Assembly (NCBI RefSeq): GCF_000006445.2
Contig: NC_006043.2
Coordinates: 1,178,001-1,242,000 of the forward strand
Origin: Debaryomyces hansenii CBS767
Taxonomy: Eukaryota > Ascomycota > Pichiomycetes > Serinales > Debaryomycetaceae
Reading direction: 5' to 3'
DNA: 64,000 nucleotides
A program made the translations under genes and the position numbers. Positions 51,756-62,614 of this stretch are shown here, in pieces (the stretch's first letter is position 1; the number at the start of each line of letters is the position of its first letter). The notes below the pieces were generated by a model that saw only the letters and a list, made by a program, of their open reading frames with translations, was not told where the DNA came from and did not search any database.

Positions 51756-53654
51756 ATGCTGGCTGAGAAAAATTCACATAATACAGGAGACATTATAACA
51801 CCCACCGTCACCAAATATAGCCAGACTGCAACGGCCAGCGGTGTCGACAAGACTACGTCTGCGGTCGAGAAACTTCATCATGAGTCAGTCTCTGAGTCAA
51901 AAGAGCTCCATTTGATAGACTCTAACATTTCAACTGAGTTCGAAAAGTCAAGAGGTGTGAGAAGGATTGAAAATGTTAAGGCCATGATGCAGTCAGACGA
52001 AGGGAAAAAAGTCACTATCGCTTTCTGGACCTGTCTTGTCGTGATTGCTTGGGTCTACTCTTTGGATTCCTCTACCACATACAATTATGCTATTCCTGCT
52101 GCTTCCAATTTCAGCAGACACTCAATGATTTCTACTGTTAATATCGCATCCGGGATTATTGGTTCCGTTGTCTTGCCTTTTCAGGCTAAGTTCTCTGATA
52201 TCACTTCAAGGCCTATTTGTTTTGCCCTTTCATTGCTCTTTTACACTGTGGGTACAGTTATTGCAGCTTCTAGTTCGAGCATTGGTGGCTATGTGGTTGG
52301 TACAGTTTTCACTGCTGTTGGTTCAAATGGTATCTCCTTTTTGAGGGATATCATCGTCGCTGATTTAACAGACTTAAAGTGGAGGGGTCTTGTAAACGGT
52401 ATTATGACCAGTCCGTACTTAATTACTGTCTGGTTTGCTGGTTTGATTGTTGATGCCGTCTTAAAGACTAATTGGAGATGGGGTTATGGTATGTTTGCTA
52501 TCATAATGCCTGTCATTGTATCTCCGTTAATTTTTGTGTTGTCCTACTATGAACATAAAGCTCAAAAATTGGTACCCAAAGTTGTAAAACCAAAGAAATC
52601 GGTTTGGAAAATTGTTAAAGATGCTGCAATTGAAATCGATGCTTTCGGTTTGATTCTATTAGGTTTTGGGTGGTCTTTGTTCTTGTTGCCCTTCTCTATC
52701 TACTCTTATGCTGATAAAGGCTGGAAAAATCCTAGTATTATTGCCATGCTTGTTGTTGGCCCTGTATTGTTGATAATCTTTGTTGTGTATGAGGTTTTCT
52801 ATGCCCCCTTCCCATCCATGCCTAAAAGAGTTATTAAAAACAAGACTTTCGTTACAGCTATTATCATCAATATTATCTACTTGTTAGCTGATGGTATTAG
52901 AGCGCAATATTTGTCCACTATCATGTGGATAGGAAAGGATTGGTCGAATCAAAATTGGGTCTACTTTAATAATACCTTGACGATGTCTTTATGTTTTTTT
53001 GGGGTTGTTGCCGGAGCCACTTGCAGAATTACGCACCGTTACAAGTACATGCAATCTTTTGGAATTCTAGTTAGAGTCATATCTTACTGCCTTCCACTAA
53101 GATCCCAAGGAACCCTTGCCAATACTGCCTCGTTCGTCATGAGTCAAGTCCTAATGGGGTTTGGTTCTGCTTATTCTACCATTGGTACACAAATTAGCTC
53201 ACAGGCATCTGTTCCTCACCAGGACTTATCGTTGGTTATGTCCTTGGTGCTCCTTTGGTCAACTGTGGGTAGCTCTATTGGTTATGCTATCTCTTCTGTA
53301 ATTTGGACTTCAAAATTGCCTCAATACTTCAGAGAATTCATACCAAACTCGTACACTGATGAGGAGGTTTACAATTTCTACACAGACATGGACCTGTTGA
53401 GAGCCATGCCTTTTGATTCTGATGCGAGACAAGGTGCTACAAAGGCATTCACATATGTTGCCATCTTCATGTTTGCTCCTCCAATTGCTATGGAATTCAT
53501 CAACTTTTTATTGAGTTTCTTTCAGACCAACTTTTACTTGGGTGACACCCACAATGCCATTGAAGACCAGAATGGTAAAGATCCAACCAATCCTGACGAA
53601 GAAATACGTGTCCCACAAACTACTAAAGAAAAGTTTCTCTATCTCTTCAGATAA
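51756..53654 (+). CDS. Siderophore-iron transporter (ARN/SIT1 family)
   Basis: A 632-residue MFS carrier with about 14 helices, taking up ferric siderophore complexes. It has a long hydrophilic N-terminus (about 1-85) and helix 1 at TIAFWTCLVVIAWVYSLDSSTTYNY, the ARN-type L-D-x-x-T-x-x-x-Y signature. Then follow ISTVNIASGIIGSVVLPFQAKFSDITSRP, FRDI-like FLRDIIVADLTDLKWRGLVNG, NWRWGYGMFAIIMPV and a second half with GTQISSQASVPHQDLSLVMSL. Length and motifs match Arn1/Sit1 (about 630 residues). Codon use looks less AT-biased than nearby genes. An iron-responsive GATA control is plausible from two upstream motifs. Confidence 0.88.
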   Translation: MLAEKNSHNTGDIITPTVTKYSQTATASGVDKTTSAVEKLHHESVSESKELHLIDSNISTEFEKSRGVRRIENVKAMMQSDEGKKVTIAFWTCLVVIAWVYSLDSSTTYNYAIPAASNFSRHSMISTVNIASGIIGSVVLPFQAKFSDITSRPICFALSLLFYTVGTVIAASSSSIGGYVVGTVFTAVGSNGISFLRDIIVADLTDLKWRGLVNGIMTSPYLITVWFAGLIVDAVLKTNWRWGYGMFAIIMPVIVSPLIFVLSYYEHKAQKLVPKVVKPKKSVWKIVKDAAIEIDAFGLILLGFGWSLFLLPFSIYSYADKGWKNPSIIAMLVVGPVLLIIFVVYEVFYAPFPSMPKRVIKNKTFVTAIIINIIYLLADGIRAQYLSTIMWIGKDWSNQNWVYFNNTLTMSLCFFGVVAGATCRITHRYKYMQSFGILVRVISYCLPLRSQGTLANTASFVMSQVLMGFGSAYSTIGTQISSQASVPHQDLSLVMSLVLLWSTVGSSIGYAISSVIWTSKLPQYFREFIPNSYTDEEVYNFYTDMDLLRAMPFDSDARQGATKAFTYVAIFMFAPPIAMEFINFLLSFFQTNFYLGDTHNAIEDQNGKDPTNPDEEIRVPQTTKEKFLYLFR

Positions 53655-54380
53655 TAGTTGTTCCGTTAAATCTGTTAGATCATTTTACTTTTCCACATTT
53701 ATAGTTTTGTTTATTCCTAGAGGCAGAAAAACATTTGATCATGTCCCGCAAGTATTTTTAACTATATATACTACTTAACAATCTTTACATGGGATATAGG
53801 CAGATTTCAAATCATCTTATAGAATGTTTAATCGATCTGTATTGGCAAACTTAGAAACCTATTCCTTTTGAGGGGAGTAACTTTTCTCATCTAGGCCATT
53901 ATTATAGTCAGAGAACTTGATATATCATATTAATGAGAGCTATTGGAACCCTGACAGATATTTTTAAGAGTTACATAGTCAACAGTGCCTAGTTGTACCA
54001 GTTTGATGAGATGCTTCCGAACTATCCCCTGCACTTATAGATTGCGCGTTTTCCCATAGTTAAGGTGCACACCCTCTGGGTCAATATCGCGGTTCCAATG
54101 TTGTAAATGTTTTGTACAGTAATAAAAGAAAGAAGGTAAGATTGTATTACATCATCTCTGTTGCAAATTTTATTCTATCTACGTGATTTGTGCTGAGCTT
54201 CCATTAAAATATTTTCAAATTCTCTTGTACTCATCACATTGTGACCATCCAATAACACAACAAATGAATTTCCAACTTGAGACTCGAAAGTCCTGAACCA
54301 AAATTAACGTCTGCAAACCTCTAATATAGATTAAATGAGACGTCGTACAATGCGAATGTAAAAATAAGCACTTCAAGGGT
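53655..54380. other. Intergenic 3' of the siderophore transporter
   Basis: About 725 bases, no gene seen. The part after 54180 could be the decayed N-terminal region of the kinase fragment, but no motif is clear. Confidence 0.3.
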
Positions 54381-54617
54381 TTGTCATTTGACACAATCAT
54401 AACTTGCAATCTGTTGTTTATAATACATGGAGATATAAGCCCAAGGAATATTTTATATTCTCAAGGGAATGTGTATTTTATTGATTTCGGATACTCAGAA
54501 TATACAGAAGATAAATTAGGTTCCAGCCCAGTGAGTGCTAACCCTGAGAGGATCAAGAGTGAACACCAACAGTTGTGCGGTATATTTGGTCAGCCTACTC
54601 CAAGGGAATATGAATAG
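54381..54617 (+). pseudogene. Protein kinase catalytic-loop fragment
   Basis: An open stretch that reads IIHGDISPRNILYSQGNVYFIDFGYSEYTED. HGDISPRN is a catalytic loop (with the catalytic Asp and Asn) and IDFG the metal-binding loop, at the right distance of about 13 residues. The frame goes on to a stop after NPERIKSEHQQLCGIFGQP. No glycine loop or VAIK lysine lies upstream in any clear frame, and no ATG heads it. The HGDISPRNI form is that of small, fungal, aminoglycoside-kinase-like or orphan kinase-like proteins. Remnant of about 65 residues. Confidence 0.65.
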
Positions 54618-55695
54618 TTAAATGAAGAATGTATGGGTTGATATATAAAATACACGTATATATTAAATAGATGGTAAGTTGCGAGATAAGTGTCGCATGG
54701 CAAACTATTTGCGGCAAACTGCCAATGCGAATGCGAATGCAGTTGCCAATAACAATTTTCCTTTTGTATGCCTAAACTAGATAACATTCCTTCAGTAGCA
54801 ACACTCACAGCTCCCAATGAATTTTTATTACATATTTTTTTATCGTCAAAATTTTTACTTTCAAATACGAATTAAATAATTATGGTATACCTAGCGAAAC
54901 AAAAAGCAAAAAATAAATCACTCCCAGGGTAGGTCTTGGCAGATCGCACGTATAAAATTACCGCCAAGTCGTGCACGGAAACTTTAAGCATATTGATTAG
55001 AAATTAACACACTAATGACCTTGGTTTCATGCATACCATGCTAGATTAGGTACGTGGTTAAAAGCGACAGCTCGTCAACTGACGAGGAGACTTGTATGCA
55101 CACTTCTCGTTTACTAGCTGAATATGTGTGCGACCTGCGGGAGTGAATTATTAATTGCAGCAATTGAAACACTATGAACATTGCAGATATGGCTACAATA
55201 TTCGATATTTAGAAAGAATACAAGAGATATGGATAACTTACAATTCTACAAAACCTAATTCTCCACTATACCATCCAATTTCTATATGATATGGTAAAAC
55301 CGCATCTTCTCTACCCATATTTTCAAGTTCCAAGAACATCCTACGTTATCAAACCTTATACCCTGCAATTACGTGCAAACTGTTCAACCTCATACTAATA
55401 GTGTAAATTGTTCTTACTTAAGCGAGTCTCCCTCATCTTTTTTTAGGATTGTTTTTCTACAAAAATTAACGTGCACAACCGCGAGCGCCGAGCGTAACGT
55501 CGCTGGCGCAATGTCGCAAATGCGAGCACATTAATTGTTCTGTTACTTAGCACTGCAACTTGCAAATTGTTGTCTATGCGGTGTAATCGCACCGTATGTT
55601 TGCAGGGTACACAGTGTGATATCGAGAATTTTACACAATCAAAGGAAATGTGTATTGCTCCTAATTAATACTAAAAAGCAGCTCTATTTATAAAC
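54618..55695. other. Intergenic with GC-richer patch and a flanking repeat
   Basis: About 1.08 kb. A patch near 55480-55530 is unusually rich in CG dinucleotides for this window (CGCGAGCGCCGAGCG). One copy of a repeat that recurs beyond the antiporter gene is at 55560-55606. No gene seen. Confidence 0.4.
55560..55606 (+). repeat. Direct repeat flanking the antiporter, copy 1
   Basis: Begins TTGCAAATTGTTGT, then GCACCGTATGTTTGCAGG. The same order of blocks, in the same direction, is found at 57344-57394 on the other side of the antiporter gene. Confidence 0.55.
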
Positions 55696-57183
55696 CTAAC
55701 CCCATATACCTAAAGGATGTTTATCAAGTGATACTAATTTTTTTATTCTCCGTACTAAGAGTCCTACACTAACTGGTCCGAGAAATGTACAAAGAACAAT
55801 AGCCCATGTGACAATAATATAAACATCAGATGATGAGCCTTCCTTCGGCTCACCATTAGGAGAAAACACACCTTTCGCTTCAGCTAATGAAGATATCAAA
55901 AATCCTATTTCGCCTCTGGCAACCATCGCTAAACCAAGCATTGATGTAGGATAAGTATTTTGTATAGAAAAATTATTGTTTTCGTCTTTTTTAAACCGAA
56001 TGAGCCATAATCCACAAGCGAATTTTGAAACTATCATTAGTAATGCATAAATAAAACCTTTCCAAATTAATCTTCCTATAAACATTTGAGTTATAGGTAT
56101 AGAAAACCCAATAGAAGCAAAAAAAATTGGTTGCAATATTTTGTTCACAACTTGGGAGTAAAATTCGTCAAATACTTTAGATCCGGTAAAACCTAGTTCC
56201 TGATCATAAATTTCAAATTCCTCTTTTCCGTTATTATCATTAGAGAATTCGGTAATTGGAGATTCTAAATTATTGATAATACTGTCTTGATTAAAATTAC
56301 TTTTCTCTTCTTGGGCCTCAGTATCAAATTCTACACTTATTAACGTTTCGTCTAACCACGAAAGTGCTGCACCAAAAACATATGCAGCCGTTAAATTTGA
56401 AGCACCAGCATATGTTGCACCAGTAATTAGACCAATTAGTACAATAGTGTGTAACACAAAATAATAATTCTTCGTCATTGATAATATTCTCAAAATTCTT
56501 GGGAATGATCTTTTTTGTTTTCTAAACCATAATGCAAACGGAAGCATAAGAAACTTAACAATTACCCCAACTATAACTATAAGTGCTATTGAAACAAATA
56601 CGGGACGTATAACGCTGATCGCATTAAATGATCCATCACCTAAATTAGAAATTATTTTGATCATTACTAATCCAAAAATATCATCTAGTACAGCAGCACT
56701 AGTCAATATAATGCCGACTCTACTTTGCTTGAACCCAGATGTTAATAAGATAGTGAAAGATGCACCTAAACTAGTGGAACTTAGTGCAGCTCCAGCTGCA
56801 AATGCCGCTACTGGTGTAGCATTGGAATAGCCTAATATCGAAAAACTAAGTGCAATTGGAAGACTAACACCAGTGAAAGCAACCAAGAGTGCTATATGAA
56901 AATTGGCTTTCAAAACGTTGAAAGAAGTCGACAATCCTCCTTCGTATACCATCAAGAGTAATCCAATGTACCCCAATTCCATAAAAGTTTCCTGGGAATG
57001 TTTACTGAGCCAATTTGTACCAGGAACTCCATAGCAAACACCTAGAAGTATCTGCCCAACTAGTCCACAAAATATAAATCTGTTAAGAATGTAATTCAAA
57101 CCATTAAGAAATAGTAAAAATGAAGAATATATAAGTAATGTTATAGCTCCTGGTTCTTCGAACGGAAGATACGTTGGTGTCAT
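55696..57183 (-). CDS. CPA2-family cation/proton antiporter
   Basis: A 495-residue membrane protein starting at the ATG at 57183 (MTPTYLPFEEPGAIT). The longer frame upstream has only a GTG. About 12-13 hydrophobic helices are visible, including LGYIGLLLMVYEGGLST and VAAFAAGAALSSTSLGASFTILLTS. SAAVLDDIFGLVM carries the Asp167-Asp168 pair typical of electrogenic CPA2 antiporters of the NapA type. A charged loop at about 300-350 precedes the last four helices, which contain MLGLAMVARGEIGFLISSLAEA, a conserved CPA2 motif with Arg and Glu. Likely Na+ or K+/H+ exchange; membrane location unknown. It is shorter than Kha1. Confidence 0.82.
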   Translation of the reverse strand: MTPTYLPFEEPGAITLLIYSSFLLFLNGLNYILNRFIFCGLVGQILLGVCYGVPGTNWLSKHSQETFMELGYIGLLLMVYEGGLSTSFNVLKANFHIALLVAFTGVSLPIALSFSILGYSNATPVAAFAAGAALSSTSLGASFTILLTSGFKQSRVGIILTSAAVLDDIFGLVMIKIISNLGDGSFNAISVIRPVFVSIALIVIVGVIVKFLMLPFALWFRKQKRSFPRILRILSMTKNYYFVLHTIVLIGLITGATYAGASNLTAAYVFGAALSWLDETLISVEFDTEAQEEKSNFNQDSIINNLESPITEFSNDNNGKEEFEIYDQELGFTGSKVFDEFYSQVVNKILQPIFFASIGFSIPITQMFIGRLIWKGFIYALLMIVSKFACGLWLIRFKKDENNNFSIQNTYPTSMLGLAMVARGEIGFLISSLAEAKGVFSPNGEPKEGSSSDVYIIVTWAIVLCTFLGPVSVGLLVRRIKKLVSLDKHPLGIWG

Positions 57184-58764
57184 ATTAATGGCAAAAGAAA
57201 ACCAGAAAAATATTTTTTCAAGAAAAAATAACCGATACAAAAGATTGTACACAGTCCATCATATCCTGTACACAAGATGTTAAAACTCGCACACTGTACA
57301 CAAAAGCCATTTATAAGCGTCCCTTTCTATCACTTACTTATAATTGCAAATTGTTGTTTTTATTTTGTATAGTCGCACTGTAGGATTGCAGGTTTCACAA
57401 GATATGAAGGAAAGGCATTTCAAACTGGCCGGGAAGTATATAAATTGTAAGCTGGTCTCGTACTGGAAAGAAAGACACAACTCAATAATGTAAACTGCCG
57501 TTTTCCCTATTGTAAAGTCTCTGTATACATCAATTCCCAATAAGGTCCAGTGTTATTTCTATCATCAGATAGTATATAAAAAGCATTATAACAGTGTTTA
57601 GAAAAAATTGAAAGAATCGACAATCTGCATTCTTAGATTTTCGCATATTATTAGAAATATTTTTAAAACAACGAAAATAAACCCATATTTGCAAAGTCGT
57701 GAAAAACTATATTACATCGAAAATACTTCTTTTTTAACATATACGACTTTCAGATATCTTAGAAGGTGTAGTTGACTTCATATTTGTATTTTGCTCACAA
57801 AAGCTGGCTAATGTGCCGGCCCCTTATCTGAACTATATTTGTCCTGTTTTGTGATTTTTAAAATGATGTGCAAGGTCGTGTCCAAAGCAAATATTGCGGA
57901 AAGAATAAGTCGACGAACAAATGCGCTGTCCTATTCTGGATTGGCATTTTTACCCTGCACCTTGTACCAACATGGATACACATGAATTACATATTAGAGA
58001 AGTCGGGGGATGGTCTATTTAGTGCACAAGGACAAAATAGAAAATCCTTTGGCTGAGAAATTTGCAAATAAATATCTACCACGTCTTATCGAAAGTAGTG
58101 AGATCCACAGTACTATATTGTGGTAAATTAAAAGTTACCACCAGGAACATTTCAAACTGCATTATTTATCGAAGCAGATAATTGCTGTTACATGTGACTC
58201 CGAGGCACCAGGAGTCAAAGAATCTAATCAGTAGCTTCGTGAGTTCTGAAGCATCATACCTTTCAAATAAAATATTTAATACTAAGCATAGGTTTGGTAT
58301 CATTTTGCTTACTTGATTTTATTCAACAATAAGTAAATATATTCAAGTTCATGATTTAAATATGAATAACAATCACATAAAAGATGCTACTTGTCTTCGT
58401 ACCAGGCATTATTGTACCCAATATTTACTCCGAATAACTAAAATAAAATCCCTCTCCAGCTGCGTATTATCCATGTTCCGAAAGATACATAAAAAATTGG
58501 GGGAACAAATGTGCACGAGTCTGGTTCAAACCTCGCTTGCCCAAAAATTATTGAGGGCAACTGTCAACCTAATTATATAACCATCTATTATTTGCTATTG
58601 TTGATAGTTCTGAATAATGAGTGTAGTAAGTATTATCACTAGTGTTGAAATGTGATTTTATCAATAGCTCCTCTTAACAATAATGCCCAGACTTAATTCT
58701 TTTTATCTTAAGATTCATTTTCATCAAAAGTTATTAAAATTAGGGTATTTTTCATAAAATATTC
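57184..58764. other. 1.6 kb gap; antiporter promoter and unassigned DNA
   Basis: Holds the antiporter promoter and one flanking repeat (57344). Short open frames at 57868 and 58362 show no family features. Nothing else supported. Confidence 0.3.
57344..57394 (+). repeat. Direct repeat flanking the antiporter, copy 2
   Basis: TTGCAAATTGTTGT is identical to 55560-55573, followed after a T-rich stretch by TCGCACTGTAGGATTGCAGG, close to the matching part of copy 1. The copies are 1784 bases apart. Confidence 0.55.
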
Positions 58765-59246
58765 ATTATCAAGCATTGGTCCCAAATCAAAGGATTGGGT
58801 TTTCTAAAATAACTATTAGAACTTCCATGTTTTGAAAAGGTAAGCCTTTCAAATTCAGAATACGGAAGTTCTTCTTGATATTCACCCCATGTAATGCCAT
58901 CTCTTCCTCCAACAAATCTATTATGTTAGAAACAGTACTCGGAAGAATTACTAATGAGTCTTTATCCAACCCAAAAGTATCACCACCTACTGAAGCAATG
59001 TAATTTGGTTACGCTCAGATAACCAATGTAAGTCAGCATTAGATGCGGCAGCATTTTCATTGGTATTGTCCAACCATATTATGACAAATCTATCAAATAA
59101 TTGTAAATGAAGTACTCCCCATCATCTCCGCATCATTTGTTTCTAGAGATTCTATCTTAGTTTCATGGATTGTGGAAGCATAACCAGAAGCAAAAATTGA
59201 AAAAAAAAGGAAATATTTCAATAATTATAAGTAATTGATTTTTCAT
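58765..59246 (-). pseudogene. Secreted acid phosphatase relic (phosphoesterase family)
   Basis: Starts MKNQLLIII at the ATG at 59246, then a frameshift into a signal-peptide-like stretch (KYFLFFSIFASGYAS). After another shift it reads FDRFVIIWLDNTNENAAASNADLHWLSE. Then VGGDTFGLDKDSLVILPSTVSNIIDLLEEE and, in a third frame, GITWGEYQEELPYSEF and KPNPLI. These blocks, in order, are the first half of fungal PF04185-type acid phosphatases (for example the GGDTFG and WGEYQE motifs). Several frameshifts and stops. The second half of the gene is gone. Confidence 0.78.
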
Positions 59247-59986
59247 ATCTTGCTAGTTCTAAACTTCTTCATATAATAAAAGTACATTTAAAGATTGTTT
59301 TATCGATAATGTTTGTCAGTACTTTTCAATGTATTTCTTATGAAATTTATTTCGTGATCTGTTGCACTTACCTGTAGCCGCTTTAATAAAAATAAAATCG
59401 AATATAAAGTTAAATTAAAAAAAATATATACGTTCTAAGCGGAATTTTTACAATGGAACCAAAGTTTTAATTTATGGTTATCTCAAGAGTTAGCTCAATA
59501 TGATATGATCAACGTAATTATTTTTTTTTCTCATTTGTTAAATAGATATATGTCTACTCAAATATATAGCACGTCTAATTGCTTATGTACCTTTATCATT
59601 ATTAGAAGCTAGCTACGCACCTAATACTTCCCAAGGTTTATGAGTAGATAGGCCATTACAATATTGTAACACTAAATAACTCAATATCGCTTACAATATA
59701 TGTTCTCTACTTCTATAATAAACATTTGTAACAGACCGTATCTTATCCATTAGCAGGAAAAACATTTCATCGCAAGAATAACATTTCATCGCAAGAATAT
59801 TGATTTTTGCTTAGAATATTTATGAAGATCAACGACAATAAAACAAGGTGAATTTAAAGAAAGCAAAGTTATTGTTTCCGTTGATTTTATTAGTATGACT
59901 TAAAGAATCCCTAATAATTATTATGCTTAAACTTAGCTCTTTTACATATTGATGGCTATAAACAATTCTCCTACTTTAAGAATAAT
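59247..59986. other. Intergenic with a 19-base tandem duplication
   Basis: About 740 bases. AACATTTCATCGCAAGAAT occurs twice in a row at 59761-59779 and 59780-59798. A T-run is at 59520-59529. No gene seen. Confidence 0.5.
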
Positions 59987-60697
59987 TTAGTTTTCAGAAT
60001 TATCCTGAAAGTAAAAATCCCGTTTGTACGCGCCAGTCCATGCACCATAGGCCACAATGTTTTCTAGAAACGAATTTTCGAATGTTTCAAATTTGGCTTC
60101 ACTTGGTACATCAAGGGTACTTTTTAAACCAATGACCTGATAAACGTAGCGATGATCACCATGATCCAAAAGAGGACGGGGGCCATTATAAACTGCACCT
60201 AGAATGTTTTTAATATAATTTATGTCCGACTTTTTTTTTCGAATAGCCTCTACATCGTCTTGAGTGAAACTTCGCTAATGTTCTGAAATATTGAAGAAAC
60301 ATCCATGAAGAGCCACAAATGGTAGAGGCAAGTCAATATCTTGCACCACCACTGCAAAAGTCTTAATATCTTTTCCTAAATTTTCTCCGACTTTCCAAGA
60401 AATACAAGGAAAAAGATTATCTTTTAGAAGTTCGTGTTTCTGATCAAGCCTATTTATCATGCTTGTATCCATACATTTTATCTCAGTTGCACAAGGAACA
60501 TCTGCAAACATGGTCTTCTTCGTGAACATGCAATTAAGGCTTTCGAAGTTCAGCCTTAATTGCATTGAGCCTAATATATTAAGTTTTGCTCTCAAGAAAT
60601 TATAATATTGGCTGTATTGCCCCTTTATAATTTGTGATCTCGGTGATAACAATGTCTTCGGCCGAGATCTTGACAGAACTCGTTTTCTGTGCGTCAA
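59987..60697 (-). pseudogene. PEBP-like protein gene interrupted by one TAG
   Basis: One frame runs from 60697 to the TAA at 59987 with a single in-frame TAG at 60275-60277. It encodes a phosphatidylethanolamine-binding-like fold: FPCISWKVGENLGKDIKTFAVVVQDIDLPLPFVALHGCFFNIS before the stop, and YNGPRPLLDHGDHRYVYQVIGL, then AYGAWTGAYKRDF after it. DxDxP and GPRP..HG.H are the ligand-site motifs of the family. There is no ATG at the head; the first Met is well inside (60565). A CAG-to-TAG change would explain the break. About 235 codons in all. Confidence 0.72.
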
Positions 60698-61267
60698 TTG
60701 TATAGATGTTATATAAAGTACGTCGTCTAAAAATACATGTTGTTATATTTAAAACTTAACTAGCAATACCCATATTTGGTTCGCTTCAATTTTTTTTCTT
60801 CTGGTCGTAACTCACTTGAAATAAAACAAGTACATAATATGTCAATTTCTTTATTTTACTTACTTTTTCAAAACTAAAAGTAACATTAATTCGCTTGTTT
60901 AAAAGTATTAAACTTATATTGATGCTCTTATCTTAATTAAGTATTTTATTTGAATACAATTCAAATAAAAAACAAATTTAATAAAGCATCATTAAGGTAG
61001 GGCCAAATCAATAAAAACTTATAATAGTTTAATCTTAGATAAAGACCAAATAACTAGATAATGGGATTTTGGGATATATAGACCAAATGAATATTGTTTT
61101 GTAACTTTTAATATACTATTGATCATAAGGAATCCTCAAGCTGAAGCGGTTCCTGGATTTTGATTAAGAAACGTAATTATAAATTAAGAAATTAAAGATT
61201 TGGAAATTTTTCACCAGTAATTTCTATTTAATTTGAGGCTTATTATAATAATAATTATATAATGTTA
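60698..61267. other. Intergenic, AT-rich; nothing seen
   Basis: About 570 bases between the PEBP-like gene's 5' end and the oxidoreductase stop. Very AT-rich; no coding or RNA signal. Confidence 0.35.
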
Positions 61268-62522
61268 TTATAGGTTTAGCTTCATCATTGCTTTACTCAA
61301 GCAATAGTCCTTGTATTGCTCGACCAAACGAACGTTATTTATTTCAACTTGACTATTTGCTTCACTAACTATATCACGATTTCCAGATACAAGCACCATG
61401 TTCTTGGACTTGAGCAACTTCTCAGGTAAAGTCTCATTGGCTTCCTTATTGAGTAATAAGCTAAAAATGTTAGATGCACAAATCCTACCCATTTTAGCTG
61501 CCCATCCAGCAGTCTTGATGACAGGAATTTCAACTATATCTCCAATGCAGTAGAAATTTTTAACTGTGTCTTGAACATTAGATAACTGTAGATGTTCATT
61601 GGTCAACAAATTTCCTTTTTCAGAAACATATTTTTCTTGAATTTCCTTAGAAAGCATACTTATGTTGTTCTTTTTGCCGCTACTCCAATAATTAAATTGA
61701 GATTCAATAATTTTGCCATCAACAGTTACTAAGTTACCATTAGCTAATTCTTTTTCAACCCTAGTTTCAAGATAAATATTTATTCCTGCATCTTTCAAAG
61801 CAGAATGAACATATTCTTTGAATTTCCCAGAAAGTGGTTCCGGCGGGAACAGCGAATATGGATGAATCAAATTCACAGTTTTTTCTGGATAAGAATGTTT
61901 TATTTCAGCAGCTATCTCAATTCCCACGGCACCAGCTCCAATAACCGATACCTTGTCTGATTTTTCAACTTTCTGTTTAAATTCACCAGCTTCACTTACA
62001 AATGATTTTATATCTAAAGATTTTGGGGACATAGGAGGAGATCTATGTCTGCCTGTTGCTAAAACCACATAATCAAATTGAAGGGAATAAGCTTTCAGTT
62101 CCTTTCCCATTTGGTATTCAGCACTCTTTTTATCTAAGTTTGTAACCTTTGCTTGAATATAACTTAATTCCAAGTTAATTTGGCTATTTGTAGTTGTCCT
62201 TCTGGTCCTTTTCTCGTTTTCGAAAATATTATCGAATTTAATACCCTTGAGCCCATTAAAAGCAAAGTACTGAGATTTTGCAAAATCAGTATCAAGAAGA
62301 GCACGGGGCATTCCAATAACGTTTAAAAATCCATTTTTGGGCTCAATCATTGTAATGGAAATTTTCCTTCCATTAGGCTGCAAGGGAAAGGTATTCGCAC
62401 CTTGAATTATTGAGGCTAAAATTATTGATAAATGATAAAGCAGCATAGGAACCACCTACTACCAATATATTAGTAAAATTCCCAGGTATATGACCAATTT
62501 TGGAAGTTGAAATATTATTCAT
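61268..62522 (-). pseudogene. AIF1/AMID-like FAD oxidoreductase with one frameshift
   Basis: The ATG at 62522 opens a frame with NILVVGGSYAAL, the FAD-binding start of the AMID/Aif1 family. Near 62423-62430 the reading must shift by one base, within a T-run, to continue as SIILASIIQGANTFPLQP. From there one frame is open to 61268: ISITMIEPKNGF, DYVVLATGRHRSPP, KVSVIGAGAVGIEIAAEI (NAD(P)H site), NYWSSGKKN and FYCIGDIVEIPVIKTAGWAAKMG. Total about 417 codons, a normal family length. Only this one lesion is seen, so it may be a recent pseudogene, a strain polymorphism or a base error. The family includes yeast Aif1, an apoptosis-linked oxidoreductase. Confidence 0.72.
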
Positions 62523-62614
62523 GGTCACAGTTGTATTTCATTTAGTCAAACGTTTTTTAAAATTGGGAATAGGACGTTAAATAGAACTTTATATTTTTTG
62601 TACTAGTTAGAGAG

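Noticed and set aside
60275..60277. Intron explaining the TAG in the PEBP-like gene
   Set aside because: No GTATGT- or GTACGT-like donor lies close upstream, and the frame is open on both sides without removal of any bases.
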